64,000 nt of DNA from positions 558,001 to 622,000 of the forward strand of contig CBDCYD010000005.1 of NCBI GenBank assembly GCA_965224045.1. The letters run 5' to 3'. The position numbers and the translations under genes were made by a program. The notes beneath the pieces are model-generated. The model searched no databases. It was given only the letters and a program-made list of their open reading frames with translations, and had not been told where the DNA came from. Below are positions 34,733 through 43,775 of this stretch, in pieces. This DNA is from Tectiglobus sp965224045. GTDB taxonomy: Bacteria; Pseudomonadota; Alphaproteobacteria; Rhizobiales; Hyphomicrobiaceae. The stretch's first letter is position 1, and the number at the start of each line of letters is the position of its first letter.

Positions 34733-35248
34733 ATGTTTGCACCGGGGTCTGCACGTAAGTTCTCCTCAACGCGTCTCGCCGCCCTGTCCGCGGCTGTCGC
34801 ACTGACCGGCAGCTTGCTCGCCGCCGCGCCGGCCGCCGCCCGCGGTGATGTCACCGGCATCTGGTACGATGACACCGGCAGGGGCGCCGTCCGCCTGCAA
34901 CCCTGTGGCAGTCGCAATCAAAGCGTGTGCGGTTACATCGTCTGGCTCAAGCAGAAGCAGACTTCGTCGGGGCAACCGCTGACGGACGCCCTCAATCCGA
35001 ACCCGCGCCAGCGCAAGCGTCCGATTTGCGGCCTTCAGGTCATTGGCCGCCTCAAGCCGCAACAGGACGGCAGTTGGGACAACGGCTGGATCTACGACCC
35101 GAAACAGGGCCAGTCCTTCGACGTCGCCGTGCAGCGTCTGTCGGACGATAAACTGCAGATAACTGGCTATCTCGGCGTCAAATTCCTCGGCAAGAAGTTA
35201 GTCTGGCACCGCGCCCCGGCCAACGTCGGCCGCTGCGACGGCACTTAG
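34733..35248 (+). CDS. DUF2147-domain exported protein
   Basis: A 171-residue protein with a signal peptide ending AAPAAARG. The mature part matches the DUF2147 pattern: GIWYDDTGRGAVRLQPCG, VCGYIVWLKQ, then GLQVIGRLKPQQDGSWDNGWIYDPKQGQSF and LQITGYLGVKFLGKKLVWHR. The two Cys in the first half could form a disulfide. DUF2147 proteins are periplasmic and often stress-related or lie near peptidoglycan genes; no biochemical function is established. The start ATG 34733 follows AGGAGGG; a TTG six bases upstream is in frame but lies inside the ribosome site. Confidence 0.88.
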   Translation: MFAPGSARKFSSTRLAALSAAVALTGSLLAAAPAAARGDVTGIWYDDTGRGAVRLQPCGSRNQSVCGYIVWLKQKQTSSGQPLTDALNPNPRQRKRPICGLQVIGRLKPQQDGSWDNGWIYDPKQGQSFDVAVQRLSDDKLQITGYLGVKFLGKKLVWHRAPANVGRCDGT

Positions 35249-35438
35249 AGTGGATGCGCTCGCTGGCCGGAAGTCCGTATTCCAGAGCTCCGAATTGATG
35301 CAATGACCCGGCCTGCCGGTCTTCTGCCTCGTTTCTGCGTCAAACTGTAGAATGAGACTGCCGTCTGACCGACTTGACCGGGGCCCGGACGCAGTCCACG
35401 TCTTGTTGACCCAAAGAGCAGCGCGAGCACTTCAAGAC

Positions 35439-37274
35439 ATGCATTCTCCCTGGCGCAGCGCCGTAGCGGCCGCGACGACATTTTCCGTAGTGCTGCACTC
35501 CGTTGGCCCTGCCATTGCTCCGGCCCTGGCCCAACAGAACCTGCAGTCGCGCAATGAATACGAAGCCTGCCAGACACAGGACGAGGCGACCTTTCGCCGG
35601 GCGATCCGGGCAATCACGCTTGCAGCGCTGAACAACGGCACGGCCGGCATCGACTATGACGCCCTGGTCCGCGATCAATGGCGCAAGCACAAACTCGAAG
35701 ACGTTATCGATAAGCGCGTTGATCTTGCAACGGCGGAGGTTCGCAGCGAAACCAGCTGGGGCCAGCTTCTCAAATCATTGGCCTACCGCGACAAGGCCAA
35801 GGAACTGGCCGCCGCGGTCGCCGAGCGGGTCTATCGTTCCGACGCGCTCAAGACGGCCCTTGAGACGATGGCGGTCGGCGTCGGCCAGGAAATCGGCAAG
35901 TCCATCGAACTGACGGCTACGGATGCCGCCCGGCCGGCGCAGCGCTGCCTGCAGGCCTTTCTCGGCCCGCGCTACGGCCGCACCGTTGCCCGCGCCGTCA
36001 TCAAGGACACCGGCGCCGCGTTCGTCGTCAACCCGGAAACGGCATCCGCCACGGCCAGTGGCACGGCGATCGCAAGCAATGCATCAGGCGCCATTACCGG
36101 TGCCGTGATCCTGTTGGTGCGACGGCAGCTGGCGCGCATGGCCCAGCGCATCGGCCAGCGCGTCGTCGGCGCCATTCTCGGCCGCCTCGTGGCGGTGGTC
36201 GCCGGCGGGATCGGCGTTGTCCTGATCGCCAAGGACGTTTGGGACCTACGCTATGGCGTACTGCCGATCGTCGCCGAGGAGATGAAATCCGAGACAACCA
36301 AGGCCAAGGTCCGCGCGGAGCTGGCTGCCGCCATCAAATCCCAGATCGACAAGCAGCTTGAAACGCTCGCCGACAGCGCGTCCGATCGCATCGTCGACAT
36401 CTGGCGCGATTTCAGACGCGCGCATCTCAAGGTTCTCGAACTGGCCGAGCGCGACACCGCCTTCAAGGAATTTGTCGACTCGCTACGTCCCGATCAGTTG
36501 CCGCGCCTCGACGAGATCGTCGCCCTGATCGCAAAGTCGGAAGGCGATCCCGGCATCAACCGGCGCCTTGCCAACGGCACGCTGCAGCGCGCCGTCGTCA
36601 AGCTCGAAGGCGACGGCCTCAAGATCGCGCGCGAAACCCAGTCGATCGACACGGCACTGGGCTGGCTCGACCTGGCACCCGACGACCTCGACAAGATCAT
36701 CCGCTTCGAATTGCACAAGCGCACAACGCCAACGACATTTTCCAGCACCTCGATATCCAGGCTGCTGTCGCTCGACGACGCCATCGTCATCGCCCGCCTT
36801 GCCACGGTCAGCGGCAAAGCACGCGATGTCCTTTTCGATCTGGGCAACGACAAGCTGCTGCGCCTCGCCCGCGGCATGGAGGCCGGTGAACTCGACACGC
36901 TCGCCGGCTACATCACCGGCCTCGAACCGGTCGCTCGACGCGAAGTCATGACCACGGTCGCAGGAGCACCGGCAAGGATGCGCGTCCTCGCCTCCGACCG
37001 CGTCCGCAACGCGGTGCTCGCGAGCCGCGACCAGCATGCCGCCGTCAAAATGATGCTGCGCGCCGACAAGGGCTTGAATGCCGCCACCATCAAGTCCGAC
37101 TTTTTCCTGGTGCTCGACCGCCGTGTCGAACCCATTCTGATGTGGGACAAGCACCCGGTCGTGGTCGCTTTGGCCGGGCTGGCCTTGATCCTGCTGCTCC
37201 TGGTCCTGCGCCGCATCCTGTTCACACCGCGCCGTCGTCCGCCGCCGCCTGCCGATGGGAAAGCTACCGCATGA
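35439..37274 (+). CDS. Large exported or membrane-anchored protein of unknown function
   Basis: About 611 residues. From ATG 35439 there is a signal-like segment (WRSAVAAATTFSVVLHSVGPAIAPALAQ). The middle (roughly 205-290) has a hydrophobic stretch with VGAILGRLVAVVAGGIGVVLIAKDVWDLRYG, and the C-terminus ends with a membrane helix PVVVALAGLALILLLLVLRR and a Pro-Arg tail. Between them the protein is helical and charged, with LPRLDEIVALIAKSEG and similar segments. It shows no motif that I recognise. A GTG/ATG start at 35352 would add 29 residues. It overlaps the next gene by ATGA, so the two are coupled. Confidence 0.7.
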   Translation: MHSPWRSAVAAATTFSVVLHSVGPAIAPALAQQNLQSRNEYEACQTQDEATFRRAIRAITLAALNNGTAGIDYDALVRDQWRKHKLEDVIDKRVDLATAEVRSETSWGQLLKSLAYRDKAKELAAAVAERVYRSDALKTALETMAVGVGQEIGKSIELTATDAARPAQRCLQAFLGPRYGRTVARAVIKDTGAAFVVNPETASATASGTAIASNASGAITGAVILLVRRQLARMAQRIGQRVVGAILGRLVAVVAGGIGVVLIAKDVWDLRYGVLPIVAEEMKSETTKAKVRAELAAAIKSQIDKQLETLADSASDRIVDIWRDFRRAHLKVLELAERDTAFKEFVDSLRPDQLPRLDEIVALIAKSEGDPGINRRLANGTLQRAVVKLEGDGLKIARETQSIDTALGWLDLAPDDLDKIIRFELHKRTTPTTFSSTSISRLLSLDDAIVIARLATVSGKARDVLFDLGNDKLLRLARGMEAGELDTLAGYITGLEPVARREVMTTVAGAPARMRVLASDRVRNAVLASRDQHAAVKMMLRADKGLNAATIKSDFFLVLDRRVEPILMWDKHPVVVALAGLALILLLLVLRRILFTPRRRPPPPADGKATA

Positions 37275-37609
37275 CATCAGACATCAAATGCGTGTCGACC
37301 GAAACCGTAAATGACGGCCCCATTCGACATGGCGATATGGTCTGCGCCTGCGCCGTCAGCGGTGCCAATGTCGTACGCGACGTGCGCGAAGCGATCACCA
37401 ATGTCGTCGGCGGCAAGATGAAGCGCTACGAAACCGTCCTTGATGCAACCATCGAACGCGCCCTCGACACACTGCGTGAGCGCGCGACAGCCAAGGGATA
37501 TGACGGCCTCGTTCGCGTTCAGGTCTCCCACCCCCACATCACCGACGGCGCCATCGAAGTCGTCGTCACCGGCACCGGCTTCTGGTATGACCGCCCGGAC
37601 GGCGCATAG
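37271..37609 (+). CDS. YbjQ/UPF0145-like small protein
   Basis: A 112-residue protein of the YbjQ family (heavy-metal-binding domain, also UPF0145), usually homopentameric. The core pattern is SGANVVRDVREAITNVVGGKMKRYETVLDATIERALDTLRERATAKGYDGLVRVQVSH; the family's ITG...SGANVVRD-type signature is clear. The start ATG 37271 overlaps the upstream stop (ATGA). Function of the family is not known. Confidence 0.85.
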   Translation: MTSDIKCVSTETVNDGPIRHGDMVCACAVSGANVVRDVREAITNVVGGKMKRYETVLDATIERALDTLRERATAKGYDGLVRVQVSHPHITDGAIEVVVTGTGFWYDRPDGA

Positions 37610-37729
37610 TGCGTGACCGGCCCGAAATGCGGCCCCGAAAGGCAGGATGAGCGGCGCGTGCGCGGAGGCTGAACCGCGTATCATAGAGGAGCCGAAGCGG
37701 GCTCTGACCAGCGCCCGTTCCACCGCTTT

Positions 37730-38896
37730 TCAGAGGCCTTGCAAACGCGACGCAAGCCGCCGCCGCGTTTTCCGAAGCGCATGGGAAGCGACAGACCTTG
37801 CATTCGCATAGGTCCGCACACCGGCCGCGGTCGCATCCAGCAACGGTTTGGGCATGGTTCTGGACGTCGCCACCAGAACGCGCCCAATGCGCCGGCGGTC
37901 GCGCCAGATCGCACCGAGTTGATCATGCCGGGGCACGGCGGCATCGAGATGGTCCGTCCAGTTGTCCCGAAACAGTCCCTCGACCGTTTTGAGATGCAGC
38001 AGCTGGCCCGGCGAAAATGGCGCGAGCGACTGATCGTACGCAGGCTTGAACAGGTAGGCCTGTGCCCGGTCGCAAACGTGAATGTTCATCGCGATCGGCC
38101 GGCCGTCCAGGCGCAGGGCCTCGATGTGCGTCGAACCAAATTGCGGATTGCAAAGAACATCCTGCGCCAGGCTGCGCGTGTGCTCCGACAGGGCCATTGC
38201 GGTTCCGGCATCGCCCTTCCATCCGGCGCGTTCAAGGGCCAGGAAATCGGACATCGCGGCTGGCAGATCGCCACCGCAACTGCGCCTGTAGTCCAGCTTT
38301 CCGAGTTCCGCGAGCTTGCGCCACTTGCGCTTGAGCGATTGGCGCTTCTTGCCCTTCATCCGCTTGACGTAGTCCTCAAACGACCGCGCCGCGCGAAGGT
38401 CGATCGCCGGCCGTTCGAAGTCATCGATCACGCTCCAGGACTGCCCGCGGTGCGCAAGGACTTCACGGAATTTAGCCCAGACAACGCCGTCCAGGGCGAT
38501 CTCGCCGAGATGCAACGTGCCGAACGTTCCGGCACGCGCATCAAACCAATCGAGGAAGCATGCAACGGCATTCTCTTCACATCCGGTGCGAACCAGCGGT
38601 GTCGAACATGACATGAATGGCGTGTGAAGCCCCGAAATGCGGCCCGGCCTGGCCAGAAATTTCGGCGAAGCATGCGTGATCGGCCACAGACCGACCAGCG
38701 AACTGAAATCACTCCGCGTCGTGTCCGTCACCGCTATCGCGCCCGCCGTCGTCGTTGCCGGGCAACCACCAAATGCATGTGTCACGAATTCGGGCAGATA
38801 GAACGGATTGGGCTCCGCCGCGTCACCGGCAAGATCACGCCACCGCACCGCGATGTCCTCGAGGCCTGTGGACGCCACAAACTCCACCAATCGCAT
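37730..38896 (-). CDS. GNAT-like BioF2/CelD acetyltransferase-domain protein
   Basis: About 388 residues. The C-terminal half (about residues 170-330) resembles the BioF2-like/CelD GNAT fold found in cellulose and exopolysaccharide loci: KRMKGKKRQSLKRKWRKL, FLALERAGWKGDAGTAMA, IEALRLDGRPIAMNIHV, QAYLFKPAYDQSLAPFSPGQLLHLKTVEG. The N-terminus has PNPFYLPEFVTHAF. ATG 38896 with GGAG upstream is preferred over ATG 38926. It probably transfers an acyl group to a sugar or amino sugar on the cytoplasmic face of the membrane. It is about 9 kb from the EPS locus, so a link is only possible. Confidence 0.75.
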   Translation of the reverse strand: MRLVEFVASTGLEDIAVRWRDLAGDAAEPNPFYLPEFVTHAFGGCPATTTAGAIAVTDTTRSDFSSLVGLWPITHASPKFLARPGRISGLHTPFMSCSTPLVRTGCEENAVACFLDWFDARAGTFGTLHLGEIALDGVVWAKFREVLAHRGQSWSVIDDFERPAIDLRAARSFEDYVKRMKGKKRQSLKRKWRKLAELGKLDYRRSCGGDLPAAMSDFLALERAGWKGDAGTAMALSEHTRSLAQDVLCNPQFGSTHIEALRLDGRPIAMNIHVCDRAQAYLFKPAYDQSLAPFSPGQLLHLKTVEGLFRDNWTDHLDAAVPRHDQLGAIWRDRRRIGRVLVATSRTMPKPLLDATAAGVRTYANARSVASHALRKTRRRLASRLQGL

Positions 38897-39296
38897 GACG
38901 AGATCTGCTCCCTTGCACAGCCGCATCCGGCACCCGGACCTGGCTAGGGCCGGCGTGGTCGCTGCGGTCGATGCCCGTTAACCAAACGCAGCAAGCATCC
39001 GGTCGCCGGCATCACCCTTGGCGTTACGCAAGTGTGGTGCCAGATCGACAAGGCATTCGGCAAAAATTCCGGCCGTCCGGCTCCGGCATCAAAGCCGTTA
39101 TGGCGTCCGCAATATGCCGATCGTGGCCGGGCTTCGATGTCATTGACGCTTGCATATCCAGGTCGAGTCGCATTACGCGAGACGGCGTGCGCCGAGGCCG
39201 GCCAGCGACAACGGGGCCGGCATCGCGCTGAGCAGCACCCTGGCGACGACGATTTGCCGTCACCCATCCGCAGCCACCGACGTGGAGAATTGAACC
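38897..39296. other. Intergenic region without a recognisable gene
   Basis: 400 bases between the GNAT-like gene start and a small membrane-protein gene. Frames on both strands lack ribosome sites and family features. A GGAG at 39284-39287 serves the next gene. I see nothing else of note. Confidence 0.5.
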
Positions 39297-39473
39297 GTGG
39301 GCATCGTAAAACCGCCGAACATCCTCACCTTTCTGGTCGCCCTGATCCTTGGCATCGCCGGAACCCTGGCCCATCTGGGTGTGGCGATCCCGGTTGTCGG
39401 CGGCCACGGTTTCTGGCTCCTGTTCCTCGCATACCTATTGCTGGTGCTGGGTTGCATTTTCCGCGGCATGTGA
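39297..39473 (+). CDS. 58-residue membrane protein
   Basis: A short reading frame from GTG 39297 to TGA 39473, preceded by GGAG at nine bases. The product MGIVKPPNILTFLVALILG... has two hydrophobic segments (about residues 9-30 and 38-55) with a loop PVVGGHG between them and ends in CIFRGM. It is an integral membrane protein, likely hairpin-like. No family is recognised. The hydrophobic pattern, clear ribosome site and absence of rare codons argue it is real. Confidence 0.62.
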   Translation: MGIVKPPNILTFLVALILGIAGTLAHLGVAIPVVGGHGFWLLFLAYLLLVLGCIFRGM

Positions 39474-39686
39474 CTGTTGCAATTGGCATTCGCACATTTG
39501 CCAAAGCGCTAACGACCATTTGCACGACCCGTCGGCTTCTCTTAATGTTGCGCAGAAATCTGGTTGCGCGGGCTCCGGTGGCCGGCCGGTGCGGAACCGG
39601 TCCGCCGGTCCGCACGTCCATCGATGGCCCCCTTTACCGGTGGCCCAATGGCAATGACGGGAAACGCACGAAGGAAGAGGTCCACG

Positions 39687-39815
39687 TTGAGCACGGAAAC
39701 TCAAGAACAGATCAATCGCCGCAGACGCAAGGCGAGCATGGCGGTTTTCCTTTCATTTGCCTGGTGGATCGTTTCGATCGGCGGCATTATCACCGTCATC
39801 ATGATGCAAAGCTGA
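39687..39815 (+). CDS. 42-residue single-span membrane protein
   Basis: A short gene from TTG 39687 with GGAAGAGG just upstream. The product has a soluble basic start (STETQEQINRRRRKASM) and a single helix (AVFLSFAWWIVSIGGIITVIMM). The arrangement, basic N-terminus then one helix, predicts N-in topology. It is not recognised as a family. An internal ATG (MAVFLSF) would leave only the helix. Confidence 0.55.
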   Translation: MSTETQEQINRRRRKASMAVFLSFAWWIVSIGGIITVIMMQS

Positions 39816-40138
39816 TTTCGGCAACGCACGACCGGAACGTACCGGTTTCCCATTGTGCACGACCAACGCGGCGGTGCCCGGCGATCGAGCAGGCACCCTT
39901 CACCTGTTGGGTGACGTCGACTCCGGCAATGCTTGCTCGCCTGCTGCCCGGGTTGGTACGCGGAACCTTTGCGCGTTCTGCATAGCCGAACACCCCGCGG
40001 TCACCGCGCGACTTGGCCACTCTGACACGCTTGAGGCGTTGCACTCCCCTCCCGGGAACGCCTCTGGGATCGTGATCGAGGCGTTCGAGAAGAGGAGCAG
40101 GCAGTCAATGTGTGGTTCGGCCGGTAGGCAGAACTCTT
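39816..40138. other. Intergenic region without a recognisable gene
   Basis: 323 bases between a small membrane-protein gene and the stop of an oppositely oriented periplasmic gene. No frame has a ribosome site and plausible composition. No terminator with a T run is evident. Confidence 0.5.
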
Positions 40139-40660
40139 CTATTCCATAATTTTCTCGAGGTCGCGAAGATACTTCTTGACCAGCGCAATGTTCTCTTTGT
40201 GCGCCACGTCCGGCGTCGTCTTCACCGCCTCTTCAAGCTCCTTGATGATCTCGTTGCGCTCGTCTTCCTTGAGCGCCTTGTCCTTCTTGAGCATCGCGAT
40301 CTCTTCCTGCATCGCCTTGCGCGGCTCGATGAATTCACCGCTCTCGAGATCGAAGCCGGTCACGATGAACGCGATCGTCGACGACACCGCATCGAGATCG
40401 TCGAACGACGAAAACCCGTGCTTCTTGGCCAGCGTTTCGAGTTGCGCGATAAGCTTGGGCTCGGGCTTGTCGCCGGCCTTCTCGATTTGTTCGAGCAATC
40501 CCTGCAGCTCCGAGTGCGCCTTGATGTAGTTTTGCACGTTGGCGTCGGTGAGCTGGACCTGCTTGAACTCATCCTGCTGGGCCGACGCGGTGAGCGGTGC
40601 CGCGGCACCGATGGCGACCGCCAATCCAAACCAGACGATGGAAACCAAAGACCGGATCAT
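40139..40660 (-). CDS. Exported helical protein of unknown function
   Basis: A 173-residue protein with a signal peptide (SIVWFGLAVAIGAAAPLTASAQ, cleavage near residue 28). The mature part is charged and almost wholly helical with LTDANVQNYIKAHSELQ, FSSFDDLDAVSSTIAFIVTGFD and a Lys/Glu-rich end. It is typical of short periplasmic proteins common in Hyphomicrobiales, and no function is known. ATG 40660 follows GGAG. Confidence 0.82.
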   Translation of the reverse strand: MIRSLVSIVWFGLAVAIGAAAPLTASAQQDEFKQVQLTDANVQNYIKAHSELQGLLEQIEKAGDKPEPKLIAQLETLAKKHGFSSFDDLDAVSSTIAFIVTGFDLESGEFIEPRKAMQEEIAMLKKDKALKEDERNEIIKELEEAVKTTPDVAHKENIALVKKYLRDLEKIME

Positions 40661-40809
40661 TTCCGTGTTCTCCGAATGTGTGAGCCAGGCGCGGCCTACT
40701 TGTCGTCATCAGGCGTCGACCGCCGCCGCGCGTAGCATGATGGCAACGTTTGTCGGCAGGAAATCTGTCGGATACAAGGCCAAATCTGGACGCACGGACA
40801 GGAGAGTCG

Positions 40810-40971
40810 ATGGCAATGGGCAAAAATCCATCGGCCCGGTGGCGCCTCCACCTCATGGCCGGCATCACCGCCCGGATCGGCGGCCAGTTCCCCATGGCGG
40901 GCGATAATTTCGGAACGTTTGAAATCGCGGATCTGGGCCCGATGCGCGCCGTCGCGCGCCTGCCCGTTTGA
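40810..40971 (+). CDS. Hypothetical 53-residue protein
   Basis: A short frame from ATG 40810 preceded by AGGAGAG. The product MAMGKNPSARWRLHLMAGITARIG... is basic at the start and ends NFGTFEIADLGPMRAVARLPV. No domain recognised. The ribosome site is good, but the frame is short and the 3' region lies in a high-GC stretch, so it could be chance. Confidence 0.4.
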   Translation: MAMGKNPSARWRLHLMAGITARIGGQFPMAGDNFGTFEIADLGPMRAVARLPV

Positions 40972-41246
40972 TCCGCTTTGCACGACGCTTCGCGATGGCC
41001 GAATGCCACATCTAAACCGGCGTCAAGGACGACATGGCCGCTCGCGCCACCTGCACCTGCGCAATGCCAGCCGCATCACGAGGCAATAAAGGCCTTACAG
41101 GTAAGGTAAAGTGATACCCTATACAATAACATTATGAAAATAATACATTTTTCACAATTGCATCGCGTCCAAATCCAATGTATCACAGCGCAGGTTTACC
41201 TCAGGGGTGGCATGATTTGCCGCCTGCGAATTTCAGGACAATCAAC

Positions 41247-41708
41247 ATGAAGACCTACTCGGCCAAACCGGGCGAGGTGGAGCGCAAGTGGATCCTGATC
41301 GACGGCGAAGGTCTCGTCGTCGGCCGTCTAGCCTCCATTATCGCCACCCGCCTGCGCGGCAAGCACAAGCCGACGTTCACCCCACACGTCGACATGGGCG
41401 ACAACGTCATCGTCATCAATGCGGACAAGGTGGTCTTCACCGGCCGCAAGTACGACGACAAACGCTACTACCGCCACACCGGCTACCCCGGCGGCATCAA
41501 GGAGCAGTCTCCGAAGATGATCATCGAGGGCAAGTTCCCAGAGCGTGTCGTCATGAAGGCCGTCGAGCGCATGCTGAACAAGTCCAAGCAGCGCAGCCGG
41601 CTCATGCGCAACCTCCGTGTCTACAAAGGCAGCGAACACCCGCATGCCGCGCAAAGCCCGGAAGTGCTCGACGTCAAATCCATGAACGCGAAAAACGCGA
41701 GGGCCTGA
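41247..41708 (+). CDS. rplM: 50S ribosomal protein L13
   Basis: A 153-residue L13. Conserved marks are KWILIDGEGLVVGRLASIIA, RGKHKPTFTPHVDMGDNVIVINA, KVVFTGRK, KRYYRHTGYPGG and AVERMLNKSKQRSRLMRNLRVYKG. It sits in the large subunit of the ribosome and helps start assembly. The ATG at 41247 follows AGGA. The 275 bases upstream are AT-rich near 41100-41150 with a possible -10 TATACA at 41120-41125, in line with a strong promoter. It forms an operon with rpsI, five bases downstream. Confidence 0.98.
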   Translation: MKTYSAKPGEVERKWILIDGEGLVVGRLASIIATRLRGKHKPTFTPHVDMGDNVIVINADKVVFTGRKYDDKRYYRHTGYPGGIKEQSPKMIIEGKFPERVVMKAVERMLNKSKQRSRLMRNLRVYKGSEHPHAAQSPEVLDVKSMNAKNARA

Positions 41709-41713
41709 TCGGT

Positions 41714-42205
41714 ATGGCAGAAGAAATCAAATCCCTCGAGGATCTGGGCGATGCGGCAGCCACCGAAGGCGTCATTGCCGAGAGCACGGCGCCGGTTCAT
41801 GTCCAGAAGCTCGATGTCCACGGCCGCGCCTATGCTACGGGCAAGCGCAAGGACGCCATCGCACGCGTCTGGCTCAAGCCCGGCAGCGGCCGTATCCAGG
41901 TCAACAACCGCGACTTCGACAAGTACTTTGCGCGCCCGGTTCTGCAAATGCTTCTCAAGCAGCCGCTGCAGCTGGTCGAACGTCTCGACCAGTACGACAT
42001 CATGGCAACCGTCAAAGGCGGCGGGCTTTCCGGCCAGGCCGGCGCCGTTCGCCACGGAATTTCGAAGGCGCTGACGCACTATGAGCCGGACCTGCGCCCG
42101 GCCCTCAAGAAGGGCGGCTTCCTGACCCGCGACAGCCGTACGGTTGAGCGCAAGAAGTACGGACGCCGCAAGGCACGCCGCAGCTTCCAGTTCTCGAAGC
42201 GCTGA
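41714..42205 (+). CDS. rpsI: 30S ribosomal protein S9
   Basis: A 163-residue S9 with a slightly extended N-terminus of about 35 residues, usual for alphaproteobacteria. Family marks: YATGKRKDAIARVWLKPGSG, VNNRDFDKYF, GGGLSGQAGAVRHGISKAL and the C-terminal KKYGRRKARRSFQFSKR, whose last residues contact tRNA in the P site. The start ATG 41714 is five bases after the rplM stop. Confidence 0.98.
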   Translation: MAEEIKSLEDLGDAAATEGVIAESTAPVHVQKLDVHGRAYATGKRKDAIARVWLKPGSGRIQVNNRDFDKYFARPVLQMLLKQPLQLVERLDQYDIMATVKGGGLSGQAGAVRHGISKALTHYEPDLRPALKKGGFLTRDSRTVERKKYGRRKARRSFQFSKR

Positions 42206-42261
42206 TCGCCGGATCGCCGTTTGCGCGCCAGCTCATCGCGATGCCGTAGCGCAAGGGACAT

Positions 42262-42295
42262 ACGGTCCGCCCGATCGGCGGGCCGTATTTGTGTT
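42262..42295 (+). terminator. Rho-independent terminator of rplM-rpsI
   Basis: ACGGTCCGCC (42262-42271) pairs with GGCGGGCCGT (42277-42286), one G-U pair, loop of five, followed by ATTTGTGTTTT. It is 57 bases past the rpsI stop. Confidence 0.82.
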
Positions 42296-42418
42296 TTGCA
42301 AGTTGCGCCTTGCAAGACATGACGAGACGGCGCACATAAGCCGGAATTTCAAAGCCGGAAATTCAAAATTGAAAACCAAGCGTCCCATTAGCGGCACCAA
42401 GAGGCGAGGACAATCCCG

Positions 42419-43174
42419 ATGGATGCGTTTTCCGGCGACTTCTGGCAACTGCTTGCAGCCGTCCAGGCCGAGCTGCAGCTGATTGCCTCGCCGGAGTGGT
42501 GGCAGAAAAACTACGTCCCCCTTCTCAACATCATCATGATCGACGTCGTCCTTGCCGGCGACAACGCCATCGTCGTCGGTGTCGCGGCATCCCGCGTCGA
42601 TCCCAAGATCCGCGGCAAGGTCATTTTCTGGGGTATCTTCGGTGCCGTCGTCCTGCGCATTCTGTTCGCCGCCGTCACGACCCAGCTCCTCCAGATCGTC
42701 GGCCTGACGCTGGCCGGCGGCATCCTGCTGCTGTGGGTCTGCTGGAAGATGTATCGCGAGATTGCCGCAACCGGCCACGAGCCGACCCTCGACGAGATCG
42801 AAGCCGGCAGGAATGGAGGCGATGCGGGTGGCCAGTACGTCGGCTATGGCGCAGCGATATTCCAGATCATTCTCGCCGACGTCTCGATGTCGCTCGACAA
42901 CGTCCTCGCTGTTGCCGGCGCCGCCAAGGGCAGCCCGCTGGTGCTGGTGATCGGCCTTGCCATCGCGATCATCCTGATGGCCATCGCGTCACACATGATC
43001 GCCCGCCTGCTGGCGCGCTACCAATGGATTACTTGGATCGGCCTGTTGATCATCCTCTATGTCGCACTCGACATGATCTACTCCGGCTCCGCGGAGGTGT
43101 TGTGCAAGATGTATGATTTCGGCTGCGGCCGGCCGTTTGCCCGAGCACTATTGGACTGGGCAATGGCGCGCTGA
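42419..43174 (+). CDS. TerC-family integral membrane protein (YjbE-like)
   Basis: A 251-residue protein with about seven membrane segments. The TerC signature is plain: IIMIDVVLAGDNAIVVGVAAS and, in the second half, IILADVSMSLDNVLAVAGAAKG, where the acidic and Asn residues may bind metal. TerC/Alx relatives export manganese or take part in co-translocational metalation. The start ATG 42419 follows GAGGA. It probably has its own promoter after the ribosomal terminator. Confidence 0.92.
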   Translation: MDAFSGDFWQLLAAVQAELQLIASPEWWQKNYVPLLNIIMIDVVLAGDNAIVVGVAASRVDPKIRGKVIFWGIFGAVVLRILFAAVTTQLLQIVGLTLAGGILLLWVCWKMYREIAATGHEPTLDEIEAGRNGGDAGGQYVGYGAAIFQIILADVSMSLDNVLAVAGAAKGSPLVLVIGLAIAIILMAIASHMIARLLARYQWITWIGLLIILYVALDMIYSGSAEVLCKMYDFGCGRPFARALLDWAMAR

Positions 43175-43293
43175 CAGGCCGGTCAGCACGCCTAAGTCTT
43201 GCGCGCCGTTGACGACCTATGTTCGCGGAGACCGCTCGCCGCGCCGCGCCTTGCCGGCCGTGCCCCGCCGCCAACGCGACATGGAGGACAGCA

Positions 43294-43692
43294 ATGGAAT
43301 TCCCGATTACCGGTCTTTATGTCGGCTTGACCATCCTGCTCTCGTTCGCCCTTGGTATGCGTGTCGGCCTGTTGCGCGGCAAAACCGGCATCTCCATCGG
43401 CGACGGCGACAATACCGAACTCGCACTGCGCATCCGCCAGCACGCCAATCTGCTGGAGACAGCGGCACTGACTTTGCTCGCGTTGGCCGTCATCGAAGCC
43501 AATGGTGCAAGTCCGTTCGTGCTACATGGCCTTGGCATGGCCTACATCATCACGCGCATTCTTCATCCCCTCGGCCTGAAGGCCGACGACATGACACCGC
43601 CACTGCGCGCCATCGGTGCAGCTGGTTCGACGCTGGTCATGTTGACAGCGGGTGCCATCGCGATCTGGCAGTTCGCGACCAGTTCGATTTAG
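43294..43692 (+). CDS. MAPEG-family membrane protein
   Basis: A 132-residue protein with four hydrophobic helices. It has the marks of the MAPEG family (membrane-associated proteins in eicosanoid and glutathione metabolism): LLRGKTGISIGDGDNTELALRIRQHANLLE, with the conserved Arg-Gln-His-Ala-Asn-x-x-Glu core. ATG 43294 follows GGAGG. In bacteria the family includes glutathione transferase-like proteins; the specific role is not known. Confidence 0.9.
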   Translation: MEFPITGLYVGLTILLSFALGMRVGLLRGKTGISIGDGDNTELALRIRQHANLLETAALTLLALAVIEANGASPFVLHGLGMAYIITRILHPLGLKADDMTPPLRAIGAAGSTLVMLTAGAIAIWQFATSSI

Positions 43693-43775
43693 CCGGGAAC
43701 GAACGCCTCCAACTGGCGCCCCGCGATCGACTGCCGACCGGTGTTCACCGCGCCCAAGGCGAAAATGAATCGCTC

